DNA from: Prochlorococcus sp. AG-363-C20
GTDB lineage: Bacteria; Cyanobacteriota; Cyanobacteriia; PCC-6307; Cyanobiaceae
Assembly (NCBI GenBank): GCA_003280295.1
Contig: QCFI01000005.1
Span: 1 to 64,000 of the forward strand
Direction of reading: 5' to 3'
Length of the DNA stretch: 64,000 bases
The notes beneath the pieces are model-generated. The model was not told the DNA's origin, ran no database searches, and worked only from the letters and a program-made list of their open reading frames with translations. A program made the translations under genes and the position numbers. Shown here piece by piece: positions 52,554 to 61,218 of the stretch (positions within the stretch are counted from its first letter, which is position 1; the number at the start of each line of letters is the position of its first letter).

Positions 52554-52572
52554 GCAAGCGATTCTCAATAGC
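52554..52572. promoter_or_regulatory. Putative Fur-box-like operator upstream of the Crp-family gene
   Basis: GCAAGCGATTCTCAATAGC vs classical GCAAATGATTCTCATTTGC (15/19). Confidence 0.35.
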
Positions 52573-52873
52573 AATTAGTTATTGCGAGGAAATTGATCAT
52601 ATGCACTTGATTTTGTGATTATTTATACATTTATTTTTTTTGCAATTCCAAAGTCATTCGTTTGATTGTCTCAAATGCTCATTTTTGAATAGTTGATATG
52701 GATTGCATTTTTTTGTTGATATATTGTATGATTAATTGAATTATTTAATAAATTATTAACCAGCTAATAGCAGATGCAAAATGGTTAATTATTTTTGATA
52801 TTTAGTATTTAATTTTTTTCTATTATTTACTTTATATTGTTTGCTAATAATCCAATCTTTTCAAGTCTTTGAC

Positions 52874-52914
52874 AAAAAAAACCCCGCTTATTGCGGGGCT
52901 TTTTGATTTTCCTT
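52874..52914 (-). terminator. Rho-independent terminator downstream of pcb
   Basis: Minus strand AAAAAGCCCCGCAATAAGCGGGGTTTTTTTT. Confidence 0.9.
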
Positions 52915-52947
52915 GCTATCAAGAATAATCTCTTTGAAAAGAGATTT

Positions 52948-54003
52948 CTAGCCAGCAGAGATTTCGTTGGTTTCCAAGTTGTCAAACAACTTGCCAATAC
53001 GCCTGAAGTCAAAGCCCATTGCTCTTAAACCATGCCAGAGATGTCCCTGAAGGTAGAAGAAACCTACGTAGTAGTGGAAATTGGCAAGCCATGCACGTCC
53101 AGTATGTGCATCATTAGCCAAGGTTTGAGTATCTAAGAAGTAAGGAGCTATCTCTAACTTGAGATTAAGAACCTCTCCGTAGAGCTCTGTTGGGTAAATG
53201 GTGGTGTTTGTTGATACCCAGAAGGCTGCAACAAAAGCTGTATAGGCTGCACCAGCAAGTGAAGTGGAGAGAACCCATTCAGCACCTAATAAACCTTTAC
53301 CTTTGAATTCGGTGTATTCACCAAAATTACTAGTGAAAATATGGAATGCAGCACCTGCTGACATAAAGATTGCTAGGAATGCATGACCTCCCATGATGTC
53401 TTCGAGACTACTGATTGAAAGGAAGTCAATTTGGTGATTCCAGATAGCTCCAAGATCTAGGTTGTATTGAACCTTTCTGACAGCTCCTATTGCAGGGTCA
53501 TAAATTCCATTGTATTTAGCCCATTCAACAAACTGAACGTTGCCAAGTGCAAGGAAACAAAGGTGGTGACCAAGAATTGAAGTGAGTCTATTTGGATCAT
53601 CCCAGGAGAATGCGAACTTGTTAGGTCTGGAACCTGCTGGATAATCTTCTAGTTTCTCTTTATATCTAAAGGAGTGAAGCATTGCTCCACCTGCATAGAC
53701 AGCGGAGAAGATTAGGTGAAAGACCGCTACTACTGTGATCGCGTAGGGATCAGTAAGTACACCGTTTTCACATCCACCTAAACCATAAGTTGCAAGATGG
53801 GGCAGCATTACTAGACCCTGATCACCCATTGGTAAAGATGGGTTGTAGCGGGCTAGCTCAAAAAGTGTGTTTGCACCAGCTCCAAAGCAAATCAAGCCTG
53901 TATGACCAATATGCGAGGCAATAAAGCGGCCTGAGCGGTTAGTTACTCCAGTATTACCCGCGTACCACGCGTAGGTAACGTTGGGGTTCCCGTAGGTCTG
54001 CAC
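52948..54003 (-). CDS. pcb: Chlorophyll a/b-binding light-harvesting protein Pcb (IsiA/CP43 family)
   Basis: MQTYGNPNVTYAWYAGNTGVTNRSGRFIASHIGHTGLICFGAGANTLFEL; six-TM CP43-like, GFFYLQGHLWHGLRAMGFDFRRIG. Confidence 0.96.
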   Translation of the reverse strand: MQTYGNPNVTYAWYAGNTGVTNRSGRFIASHIGHTGLICFGAGANTLFELARYNPSLPMGDQGLVMLPHLATYGLGGCENGVLTDPYAITVVAVFHLIFSAVYAGGAMLHSFRYKEKLEDYPAGSRPNKFAFSWDDPNRLTSILGHHLCFLALGNVQFVEWAKYNGIYDPAIGAVRKVQYNLDLGAIWNHQIDFLSISSLEDIMGGHAFLAIFMSAGAAFHIFTSNFGEYTEFKGKGLLGAEWVLSTSLAGAAYTAFVAAFWVSTNTTIYPTELYGEVLNLKLEIAPYFLDTQTLANDAHTGRAWLANFHYYVGFFYLQGHLWHGLRAMGFDFRRIGKLFDNLETNEISAG

Positions 54004-54052
54004 GAGAAAAAATTTAAAAGGGCGTCAATAAGATATTTTCTAGTGAGCAATT

Positions 54053-54148
54053 ATGGAAATTCTCTTCACATGGCTTAATAATAAAACTGTGATATTGATG
54101 TCGTGGATTGGTATCATTTGTTTTTTGATTACCCTCATTGAATCTTAA
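54053..54148 (+). CDS. 31-aa single-TM peptide divergent from pcb (not in ORF track)
   Basis: MEILFTWLNNKTVILMSWIGIICFLITLIES*; one hydrophobic helix. Confidence 0.4.
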   Translation: MEILFTWLNNKTVILMSWIGIICFLITLIES

Positions 54149-54165
54149 AAAATAATTTATTTCTC

Positions 54166-54684
54166 TTATCTTTTTTCTGGACCTCCTTTTACTGTTGAAA
54201 GGGCAGTTCCATCAAGAAATTGCTGATCAAGAAGTAGTAAAGCCGCACTATTCTCTCCTGCAAGGCGTAGTCTTTTTCTTACAAAACGTGCCTCGGCTTC
54301 TTCTTGTAATTGTTCAGCTACAAACCAGTCAAGCAATGCTGTAGCACTTCTTTGCCCCGCTTTTTCAGCAATTGAATAAATGCGATTTATAGACGCTGTG
54401 ACAGCTTGTTCCATTTCGTATACATCATCAAAAAGAGTTTGTGATGATGTCCAACTGCGCTGAGGCGCTTCAACACTTGGGAGCTCAACTTGTTCGTCAC
54501 AATCTACTAAGTAAGCAATTAGCCTGTCAGCATGTCCTCTCTCTTCTTGACTCTTTATCTGCATATATGAAGAAAAACCTGCCAAGTCCCTTTCCCTTAG
54601 CCAAATTGACATAGCAAGGTATGTATGGCTTGCTTGGAATTCAAAAGAAAGATGATTGTTAATTTCTCTAGTTAACTCCTGCAT
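54166..54684 (-). CDS. Ferritin (FtnA-like)
   Basis: LTREINNHLSFEFQASHTYLAMSIWLRERDLAGFSSYMQIKSQEERGHADRLIAYL. Confidence 0.88.
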   Translation of the reverse strand: MQELTREINNHLSFEFQASHTYLAMSIWLRERDLAGFSSYMQIKSQEERGHADRLIAYLVDCDEQVELPSVEAPQRSWTSSQTLFDDVYEMEQAVTASINRIYSIAEKAGQRSATALLDWFVAEQLQEEAEARFVRKRLRLAGENSAALLLLDQQFLDGTALSTVKGGPEKR

Positions 54685-54801
54685 GAATTTAGAACCTTGG
54701 TTTACAAATAATATTTGAATTTATTTTATAAGTCAAAGTTAAAGCTCTTAGAGATTTGACTTCCATAGAAATTATTTATACTATGAATTGATGAAATTTT
54801 A

Positions 54802-55554
54802 TTGAAATTGTCTAATTCATGGCCTTCTGAAGAGCAACTAAATATTTTAATTAATAAAACAGCTTCTACAACAGATATGAAATCGGGCTGTAAAAGGTTA
54901 GTCATATTGACTGGTCTTTTGGGTGATTTTGATAGCTTTGAATATGTACAATCAATTATCAAACATATAGAATTAATACATTCTTTCAATATAAGATTAA
55001 TAATAATAGGAATTGGAGACTCTAAGTCTAGACAGAAGTTTTGCTCTTTTGTTAATATCCCTAGTGAATACATTCAGGTAGAGGATAATTCTTATTTACA
55101 TAATAGTTTAGGCTTGTGTAAAGGGCTGGATTTGAATTTTAGCCCTTTTGTTAACTTGTTGTTTATGTGTGTAGGGGTTCATTCACCAGGCACAATAAGG
55201 GAGGTTTTACGTGGCTATATAGGAGATTCCGAGTCGAAACACATTTTTGATTCTAATGATGATGTATATACAGGTATTTTTCCAACCTTCAAAGGATCAT
55301 TATTTGAACGTGCAGGAGGTAAAGGCTTTCTTAGACCTTTTGAAATGGCAACATTAAGATTGGGTAACATGGTAGAAGTCCTAACTAATTGGAATATTTA
55401 TATGACAAATAAAATGTATTTAACTCAAAGGGGAGGAACTTTTTTAATTGATGCAAATGATAAGTTGTTATATTCCTATCGATCAACAAGTTTGCTAGGG
55501 TATTCCTTAAAGATGTCAAATCCGATTTGGTACCTTGAACCTTATTTGAAGTGA
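54802..55554 (+). CDS. Peroxiredoxin-like (AhpC/TSA_2, PRXL2-type) protein lacking obvious peroxidatic Cys
   Basis: Thioredoxin-like fold pattern FNIRLIIIGIGDSKSRQKFCSFVNIPSEYIQVEDNSYLHNSLGL...SPGTIREVLRGYIGD; GLLGDFDSFEYVQ where an active-site Cys would be expected. Confidence 0.6.
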   Translation: MKLSNSWPSEEQLNILINKTASTTDMKSGCKRLVILTGLLGDFDSFEYVQSIIKHIELIHSFNIRLIIIGIGDSKSRQKFCSFVNIPSEYIQVEDNSYLHNSLGLCKGLDLNFSPFVNLLFMCVGVHSPGTIREVLRGYIGDSESKHIFDSNDDVYTGIFPTFKGSLFERAGGKGFLRPFEMATLRLGNMVEVLTNWNIYMTNKMYLTQRGGTFLIDANDKLLYSYRSTSLLGYSLKMSNPIWYLEPYLK

Positions 55555-55685
55555 TTAAAACTTTATTGGAATAGACTGAGTTGATACAGAGTCTATGAGT
55601 TCTGACCAGATTTATATATAAAAATTGTATACATTTTAAGATAAATATAATTTAAATCTATTATACATTGATTATATGTTAAATC

Positions 55686-55910
55686 TTGCCTCCCATGATG
55701 TCTAAAAGGTGTAATGTTTGCGGAAGTAATGATTTTAGAGCCGATCGTGCTCTTGCAGGAAGACTTGTTTGTAATCAATGTGGTACAGCTTTGGGTCTAG
55801 GTAATCCTAAAAGGAATAATTTCAACAAATACACTAAAAAGCATAATAAAAGATTGTTTATCTATATCTTATTAGCTTTTTTGATATTTCTATTATTAAT
55901 ATTTATATAG
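55686..55910 (+). CDS. Small zinc-ribbon protein with C-terminal TM anchor
   Basis: CNVCGSNDFRADRALAGRLVCNQCGTALG (CxxC-CxxC) then LFIYILLAFLIFLLLIFI. Confidence 0.75.
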   Translation: MPPMMSKRCNVCGSNDFRADRALAGRLVCNQCGTALGLGNPKRNNFNKYTKKHNKRLFIYILLAFLIFLLLIFI

Positions 55911-55928
55911 TTAATCAGATTGACAAAT

Positions 55929-56723
55929 TTAAATGGAAGGGAATGCTCTCCAGAATCCATTCTCCTGTATAATTTTTATAGGAGCCTCATATAAATCTGA
56001 TAATAGTTTTGAGGTTATACACTCTGAAGGAATATCATCTTTTATCAACCTTCCATTCTTTATTAGGATAACTCTCTGTGTATTTCTAATAATACTTTCA
56101 AGATCATGAGTTATTTGGATTAATGTTGTTCCATTATTTGACAACCTCTCAAGGATAGAAATTAATTTAAACCTACTTTTTATGTCAAGATTGGATAGTG
56201 GTTCGTCTAGAATTAAAATCTGTGGATTGTTTGCTATTGCCCTTGCCATTAAAATTCTACGTTTTTCACCTTGAGAAAGATCCCCAAAAAAATTATTTTT
56301 AATTTTATCTAATTCAAATTCGTCAATTAATTTTGATAGTTTTATTTCCTGGTCAATATTTAATGACTCTTTATTTTTTACGTTAGTTGATCCAAAAAAA
56401 CCTGACCTTATAATCTCGCAGGATTGTTTATTTCTATTAATTCTGGAGCTGATATCAGGAGTTAGGAATCCAATACGCGATCTTAAATCCCAAAGGCTTA
56501 TATTTTCCTTATTGAAAAATTTTATGGAGGACTCTTTTTTAAAAATAGGGTAAAAACTTTTTTCGATTAATCTAAATAATGATGTTTTGCCTGAGCCATT
56601 TGGACCTAAAATTACAGTATTTTCGTACATGTTTAATTCTAGATTTAGATTGTGGAAAATTCTTCTAGGGCCTAGCCAAGCTTCTACATTTTTTATTTGA
56701 ATCCAAGGTATCTGCTTACACAT
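55929..56723 (-). CDS. Orphan ABC transporter ATP-binding protein (ModF-like)
   Basis: VILGPNGSGKTSLFRLI, GDLSQGEKRRILMARAIANNPQILILDEPLSNLD; no permease adjacent. Confidence 0.85.
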   Translation of the reverse strand: MCKQIPWIQIKNVEAWLGPRRIFHNLNLELNMYENTVILGPNGSGKTSLFRLIEKSFYPIFKKESSIKFFNKENISLWDLRSRIGFLTPDISSRINRNKQSCEIIRSGFFGSTNVKNKESLNIDQEIKLSKLIDEFELDKIKNNFFGDLSQGEKRRILMARAIANNPQILILDEPLSNLDIKSRFKLISILERLSNNGTTLIQITHDLESIIRNTQRVILIKNGRLIKDDIPSECITSKLLSDLYEAPIKIIQENGFWRAFPSI

Positions 56724-56795
56724 TTATTTTAAAAGGTTTTATAAGATTCTATTATTTTGAACACTAATTTAATAAAAGGACATCTTTTTATATTT

Positions 56796-57317
56796 CTATA
56801 AACCTGTCATTTCTTTCTTGAGCTGTATTGACCAATTAGAAAGCCTTTCATCAGTCATATCAGATTCGCTATCTTCATCAAGTGGAAGTCCACAGAAATA
56901 ATCTCCTATAACACTTTTTGATTCTTCGAATGTGTAATTTTCTTTGCTGACATAGCCAACCATTGTGGCACCTGCTTTTATGAAATAGGAATGTAGTTCT
57001 TCCATAGCATCACAAAAATTCTCCGTGTAGGTTGATGAGTCCCCTAAACCAAAGAGAGCTACTTTTTTACCTTTCAGACTTAAAGCCGCTATATCCTCAA
57101 GTAATGAGTCCCATGCAGTTCCGGAACGTTCGCTATCTGCTCCTGTATTCCATGTAGGAATACCACATATGATTCCGTCTAGAGTTTGAAACTCATTTAA
57201 ATCGGGAAGGTCTGCTAAATCTTTGGGGGATTCAGCAGTAGAGAGCATCTGATGTAAACGCTCTGCTATATCTTCTGTTTTACCAGTAGTAGTTGCGAAG
57301 TAAATACCTACAGCCAT
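56796..57317 (-). CDS. isiB: Flavodoxin
   Basis: MAVGIYFATTTGKTEDIAERL, GIPTWNTGADSERSGTAWDSLL, ALFGLGDSSTYTENFCDAM. Confidence 0.95.
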   Translation of the reverse strand: MAVGIYFATTTGKTEDIAERLHQMLSTAESPKDLADLPDLNEFQTLDGIICGIPTWNTGADSERSGTAWDSLLEDIAALSLKGKKVALFGLGDSSTYTENFCDAMEELHSYFIKAGATMVGYVSKENYTFEESKSVIGDYFCGLPLDEDSESDMTDERLSNWSIQLKKEMTGL

Positions 57318-57577
57318 GAAAAGTTCAATGCTGTTACTGTCTTAGTTCAAATTACCTTTAGGTGAGGTCAATTATTAACAGATTAATATGATTAATTATA
57401 CATTGTCAGAGTATTTATACGAACATAGTAAGTAACTCTATTATTCTTAAAACAAAATAAAATTTGTCAAAAAAATTATGTGATTTACATGTGTCAAAAA
57501 TTGTCAAATAAAAATTAATTTAGAAGTTCTTGTTGGGAATTAAGAAAATGTTATATTATTGATCTCTTAATAAGAAG

Positions 57578-57685
57578 TCAACTTAGTTTAAAACTCCAAA
57601 ATTCAAATAATTGCCAGCTAGACCATAGAAAAATTCCGAGGAATGCCCAATTCATCCAAGCAGGACGATTCTGATTTTGGCTCAT
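57578..57685 (-). CDS. 35-aa single-TM peptide (not in ORF track)
   Basis: MSQNQNRPAWMNWAFLGIFLWSSWQLFEFWSFKLS*; single Trp-rich TM helix. Confidence 0.5.
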   Translation of the reverse strand: MSQNQNRPAWMNWAFLGIFLWSSWQLFEFWSFKLS

Positions 57686-57747
57686 TTCAATTTATAATGT
57701 TTTTATTAATTTAGCTTTGAATTAATCAATGTCTATATTTCCGTAAA

Positions 57748-59085
57748 TTAAATAATTAAAAATATCAGTCCTATTGGAATAAGAACACGTATAGCTAGTT
57801 TATATAGTATCTCTCTACGGTTGCTTATAGCTAATTTGGGATTTTCTGGTGGGTATTCCATTTCCATTTCTTTATGAATTGCATTTGTATGTTCATTAGT
57901 CGGATGTAATTCCCAGGGTTTATCTTTAATGAGGGCACTTTGTAGCCAGTCCCAATAGTATTGAACCATTTTATCTTCACCAAGTAATTTAACATTATCT
58001 TTTTCTACATAACCCATTTGTTGGTTAAATGTTTGAGTTTTTAAAATATTATAATCTTCAGAAAATACTTTATAGAAAACTCTATGTTGAAGATTCTTAA
58101 ATAAGAACAAGTTGGTTATTATTTTATTCTTCATGAATTTTCTATAGTGTCTTACGATTACTCGAGCTCTGTTTTCTGCTAATGGTATATGATCTAATAC
58201 TTGCACATACCTAGAGCTTTCCTCTTGACCCTTATATATAACGACTCGTCCAGGAGGTATAAATTTTATGGTTATAAATTCCCCTTTAGATTTATCTTTA
58301 TGATTATATTTGCTTTGAATTTGCCGATGTTCTCTAGTGATTACCTGGTTAAAGCTTGTTATAACATTTCTGCTTACATCTTTATCTGGAATTGTATCTC
58401 CATGTACCCAGAAAATATGGAGGATGTCTAAATGATTTTCTATAATCCTTGCCCAGTCTGCTTTAAAATCAACAGTAACTTCTTCAAATTCGTATTCTGG
58501 TATTTTATATCCATATGACTCCACTAATGTATTCTCTAATGGTGATTTAATTTCAAACTCATTTAAATTAGTTTTCGCCTTTCCTGTATAATAAATATAT
58601 ATATATCCATTCTTTTCTACGCATGGATATTGATATAAATGTATCTTTTTCGCATAATTATCATAGTTCGTATCAACAATATGTGAGCAGGTTATCCTGT
58701 CTATATTTGTACATTGCCCTTTTGAAGAGTACCTTGCCCCATGGTATGGGCATACAATTTCTCCGCCCTCTAGCGCACCATCCAGAAACGAAGCCCCTCT
58801 ATGAGGACATAAGTCCTTAATGCATCTGACTATTGAATCTTTATCTCTATATAAAACCAAAGGTTCATTGTACATCGAGAAATGGTACAACTTGTTTGTT
58901 TTTATTGATCTACTGCTACTAGTTGCATACCAGCCTAATAAGCCACCTTGAAGTTGGTTGGAAGGCCGAACTGTACTTTGTTCTTTTGTCAGTTGTTGGA
59001 TATTCTCCTGCTGTAAAGAGTCATTCCTTGAGGACTCTTTACTCAGGTCAAGTGAATTAAATTGTTTTAATTCCTCTTGGCTCAT
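57748..59085 (-). CDS. Rieske [2Fe-2S] non-heme oxygenase, PAO/CAO/Ptc52-like (possible chlorophyllide a oxygenase)
   Basis: CPHRGASFLDGALEGGEIVCPYHG Rieske motif; NHLDILHIFWVH mononuclear iron D-x2-H-x4-H motif; C-terminal TM. Confidence 0.85.
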   Translation of the reverse strand: MSQEELKQFNSLDLSKESSRNDSLQQENIQQLTKEQSTVRPSNQLQGGLLGWYATSSSRSIKTNKLYHFSMYNEPLVLYRDKDSIVRCIKDLCPHRGASFLDGALEGGEIVCPYHGARYSSKGQCTNIDRITCSHIVDTNYDNYAKKIHLYQYPCVEKNGYIYIYYTGKAKTNLNEFEIKSPLENTLVESYGYKIPEYEFEEVTVDFKADWARIIENHLDILHIFWVHGDTIPDKDVSRNVITSFNQVITREHRQIQSKYNHKDKSKGEFITIKFIPPGRVVIYKGQEESSRYVQVLDHIPLAENRARVIVRHYRKFMKNKIITNLFLFKNLQHRVFYKVFSEDYNILKTQTFNQQMGYVEKDNVKLLGEDKMVQYYWDWLQSALIKDKPWELHPTNEHTNAIHKEMEMEYPPENPKLAISNRREILYKLAIRVLIPIGLIFLII

Positions 59086-59397
59086 GGTTGCTTTCCAATA
59101 TTAATAAAGTAAATAATGTTTCAAAGCACAAAATACTCTACGCCATAGCCTGTTGAGTGCCGCCATTAAGGGGGATTTTGTAGCTTCTGTAGCAACTAAT
59201 CAACTTTCAACGAAATCCCTTGCCAGCATAGAAGTGTCTTAGTATGACAAATTATTATCAACATTAAAAAAGATAGTATTTTGGGCGCATTTAGGTGTAT
59301 ATAAGCTCGTTATAGTTGGAATCGTTTTGATTTAAGTATTACTGTCCTATAGATTTATAAAAAAACATAGCCGGTTTCTTTTCTGGGATTTTTATTT

Positions 59398-60384
59398 ATG
59401 ACGGCAATATCAGTACGCTCAATTTCTAAAAGTTATCAAATAAGTGAGAAAAGTCCTGGTATCAAAGCAGCTTTAATGCATATGTTTGTAAGAAAGACTA
59501 AAAATATCCTTGCTGTTAATAAACTAGACTTTGATATAGAAGAAGGTGAAATAGTTGGCTTTATTGGCTCAAATGGGGCTGGCAAGACTACAACTTTAAA
59601 AATGTTATGTGGTTTGATTCATCCAAGTTCTGGATCGATAAATGTAGCTGGCCATATTCCTGTTCTACGTCAAAACAGTTTTCTTAATAAAATTACTTTA
59701 GTAATGGGTCAAAAACAACAGTTGATTTGGGATCTGCCTCCCTTGGATTCCTTACGTGTTAATGCAGCTGTATATGGTTTGTCCAATAGAGAAGCAAAGA
59801 AACGAATTGAGGAGTTGTCTACAATGCTCGAACTTGGCAATGAATTGTATAGACCAGTAAGGAAGTTGTCTCTAGGTCAACGTATGAAATCTGAACTTTT
59901 GGCTGCGCTGTTACATAGGCCTTCTATTTTATTTCTTGATGAACCAACCTTGGGCTTAGATATCAATTCTCAAATAAGAGTTAGAAAATTTCTTGTTGAA
60001 TATAATAAGAAATTTGGAGCAACAATACTTCTTACTAGTCATTACATGGGAGATATTACCTCTCTCTGTAAACGTGTTTTGCTAATAAACGAGGGAAAGC
60101 TTTTTCATGATGGCATGTTATTAGAACTTACTGAGAAATTATCACCTTATAGATGTGTTAATATAGAACTAACTAGTCCTATTCCAAGAGAGCAATTTAT
60201 ACAATTGGGTAATATCGTTAAATATGATCAGAATTTAATAGAGTTGCTTATTCCTAGATCTGAGCTTACCAATAGTTTAACTACTCTACTAAATAATTTT
60301 CCTATTAAAGATTTAGAAGTAAAAGATCCACCTATAGAGAAATTAATAGGTAATTTATTAGAAAAAGGTCAAATAAATTTATGA
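59398..60384 (+). CDS. ABC-2 type exporter ATP-binding protein
   Basis: GFIGSNGAGKTTTLKMLCGLIHPSSG, LSLGQRMKSELLAALLHRPSILFLDEPTLGLD. Confidence 0.93.
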   Translation: MTAISVRSISKSYQISEKSPGIKAALMHMFVRKTKNILAVNKLDFDIEEGEIVGFIGSNGAGKTTTLKMLCGLIHPSSGSINVAGHIPVLRQNSFLNKITLVMGQKQQLIWDLPPLDSLRVNAAVYGLSNREAKKRIEELSTMLELGNELYRPVRKLSLGQRMKSELLAALLHRPSILFLDEPTLGLDINSQIRVRKFLVEYNKKFGATILLTSHYMGDITSLCKRVLLINEGKLFHDGMLLELTEKLSPYRCVNIELTSPIPREQFIQLGNIVKYDQNLIELLIPRSELTNSLTTLLNNFPIKDLEVKDPPIEKLIGNLLEKGQINL

Positions 60385-61199
60385 GTAGAATTAATTTAAT
60401 GTCTAAGAATATAAAAAGGTTTTTACGTATATCTTTTGCTTTATTTTCCTCTCAATATTCATTAATGATTGAGTATCGAGCCGAAATTGCTTTATGGGCA
60501 ATTTCGGGTATGCTTCCATTAATTATGCTTGGGATTTGGCGAGAATCTGGAATCTCCCTTGCTCTTAGTTTAAATAAAGATTGGCTTACTCGTTATTTTA
60601 TATCAGCATTTATTGTTAGACAATTTACTGCAGTTTGGGTAATGGTTTCATTTGAAGAGGATAATTTAGAGGGTCGCCTTTCTCCTTATTTATTGCAACC
60701 TATTATGCCTTTTTGGAGATATTTTTTTTCACATATAGCTGAGCAATTTTCAAGAATACCAATTGTCCTGATTATGTTGCTTTTAGTATTTATTAGTATG
60801 CCTGGAGCTTTTTGGTTTCCAGACTTTGGGCACTTAATGATTTCCATCTTTGCAATATTCTCAGCATTCTGTGTTCGCTTTTTGTTGCATTGGCTATTCT
60901 CTATGATTTGTTTTTGGACAGATAGGGCAAGTGCTCTTGAGAGATTATTGTTGATTCCATACCTTTTTTTGTCTGGTTTAGTGGCCCCTTTAGAGGCATT
61001 TCCTGACTCTATCAAAACCTTTGCATTATTTACTCCATTCCCATACATATTATCATTTCCTTCAAGATTACTTGCAGGACAAGAAATCAATATAATTAAA
61101 AATTTTTTAATTCTATTTCTATGGGGTTTAGTTCTTATTCTGCTAGGACACTATTTTTGGAAATTGGGTCTTAAAAGATATTCTGGCATGGGAGCATAA
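60381..61199 (+). CDS. ABC-2 family permease subunit 1
   Basis: ATGA overlap with ATPase gene; YRAEIALWAISGMLPLIMLGIWRE, EDNLEGRLSPYLLQPIMPFW. Confidence 0.88.
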   Translation: MSRINLMSKNIKRFLRISFALFSSQYSLMIEYRAEIALWAISGMLPLIMLGIWRESGISLALSLNKDWLTRYFISAFIVRQFTAVWVMVSFEEDNLEGRLSPYLLQPIMPFWRYFFSHIAEQFSRIPIVLIMLLLVFISMPGAFWFPDFGHLMISIFAIFSAFCVRFLLHWLFSMICFWTDRASALERLLLIPYLFLSGLVAPLEAFPDSIKTFALFTPFPYILSFPSRLLAGQEINIIKNFLILFLWGLVLILLGHYFWKLGLKRYSGMGA

Positions 61200-61218
61200 A
61201 AAGGTTAATATATATCAT

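Noticed and set aside
54726-55073. 115-aa minus-strand ORF
   Set aside because: Overlaps the better-supported peroxiredoxin-like gene; no domain recognised
60686-61090. 134-aa minus-strand ORF inside ABC-2 permease 1
   Set aside because: Antisense shadow of a TM protein
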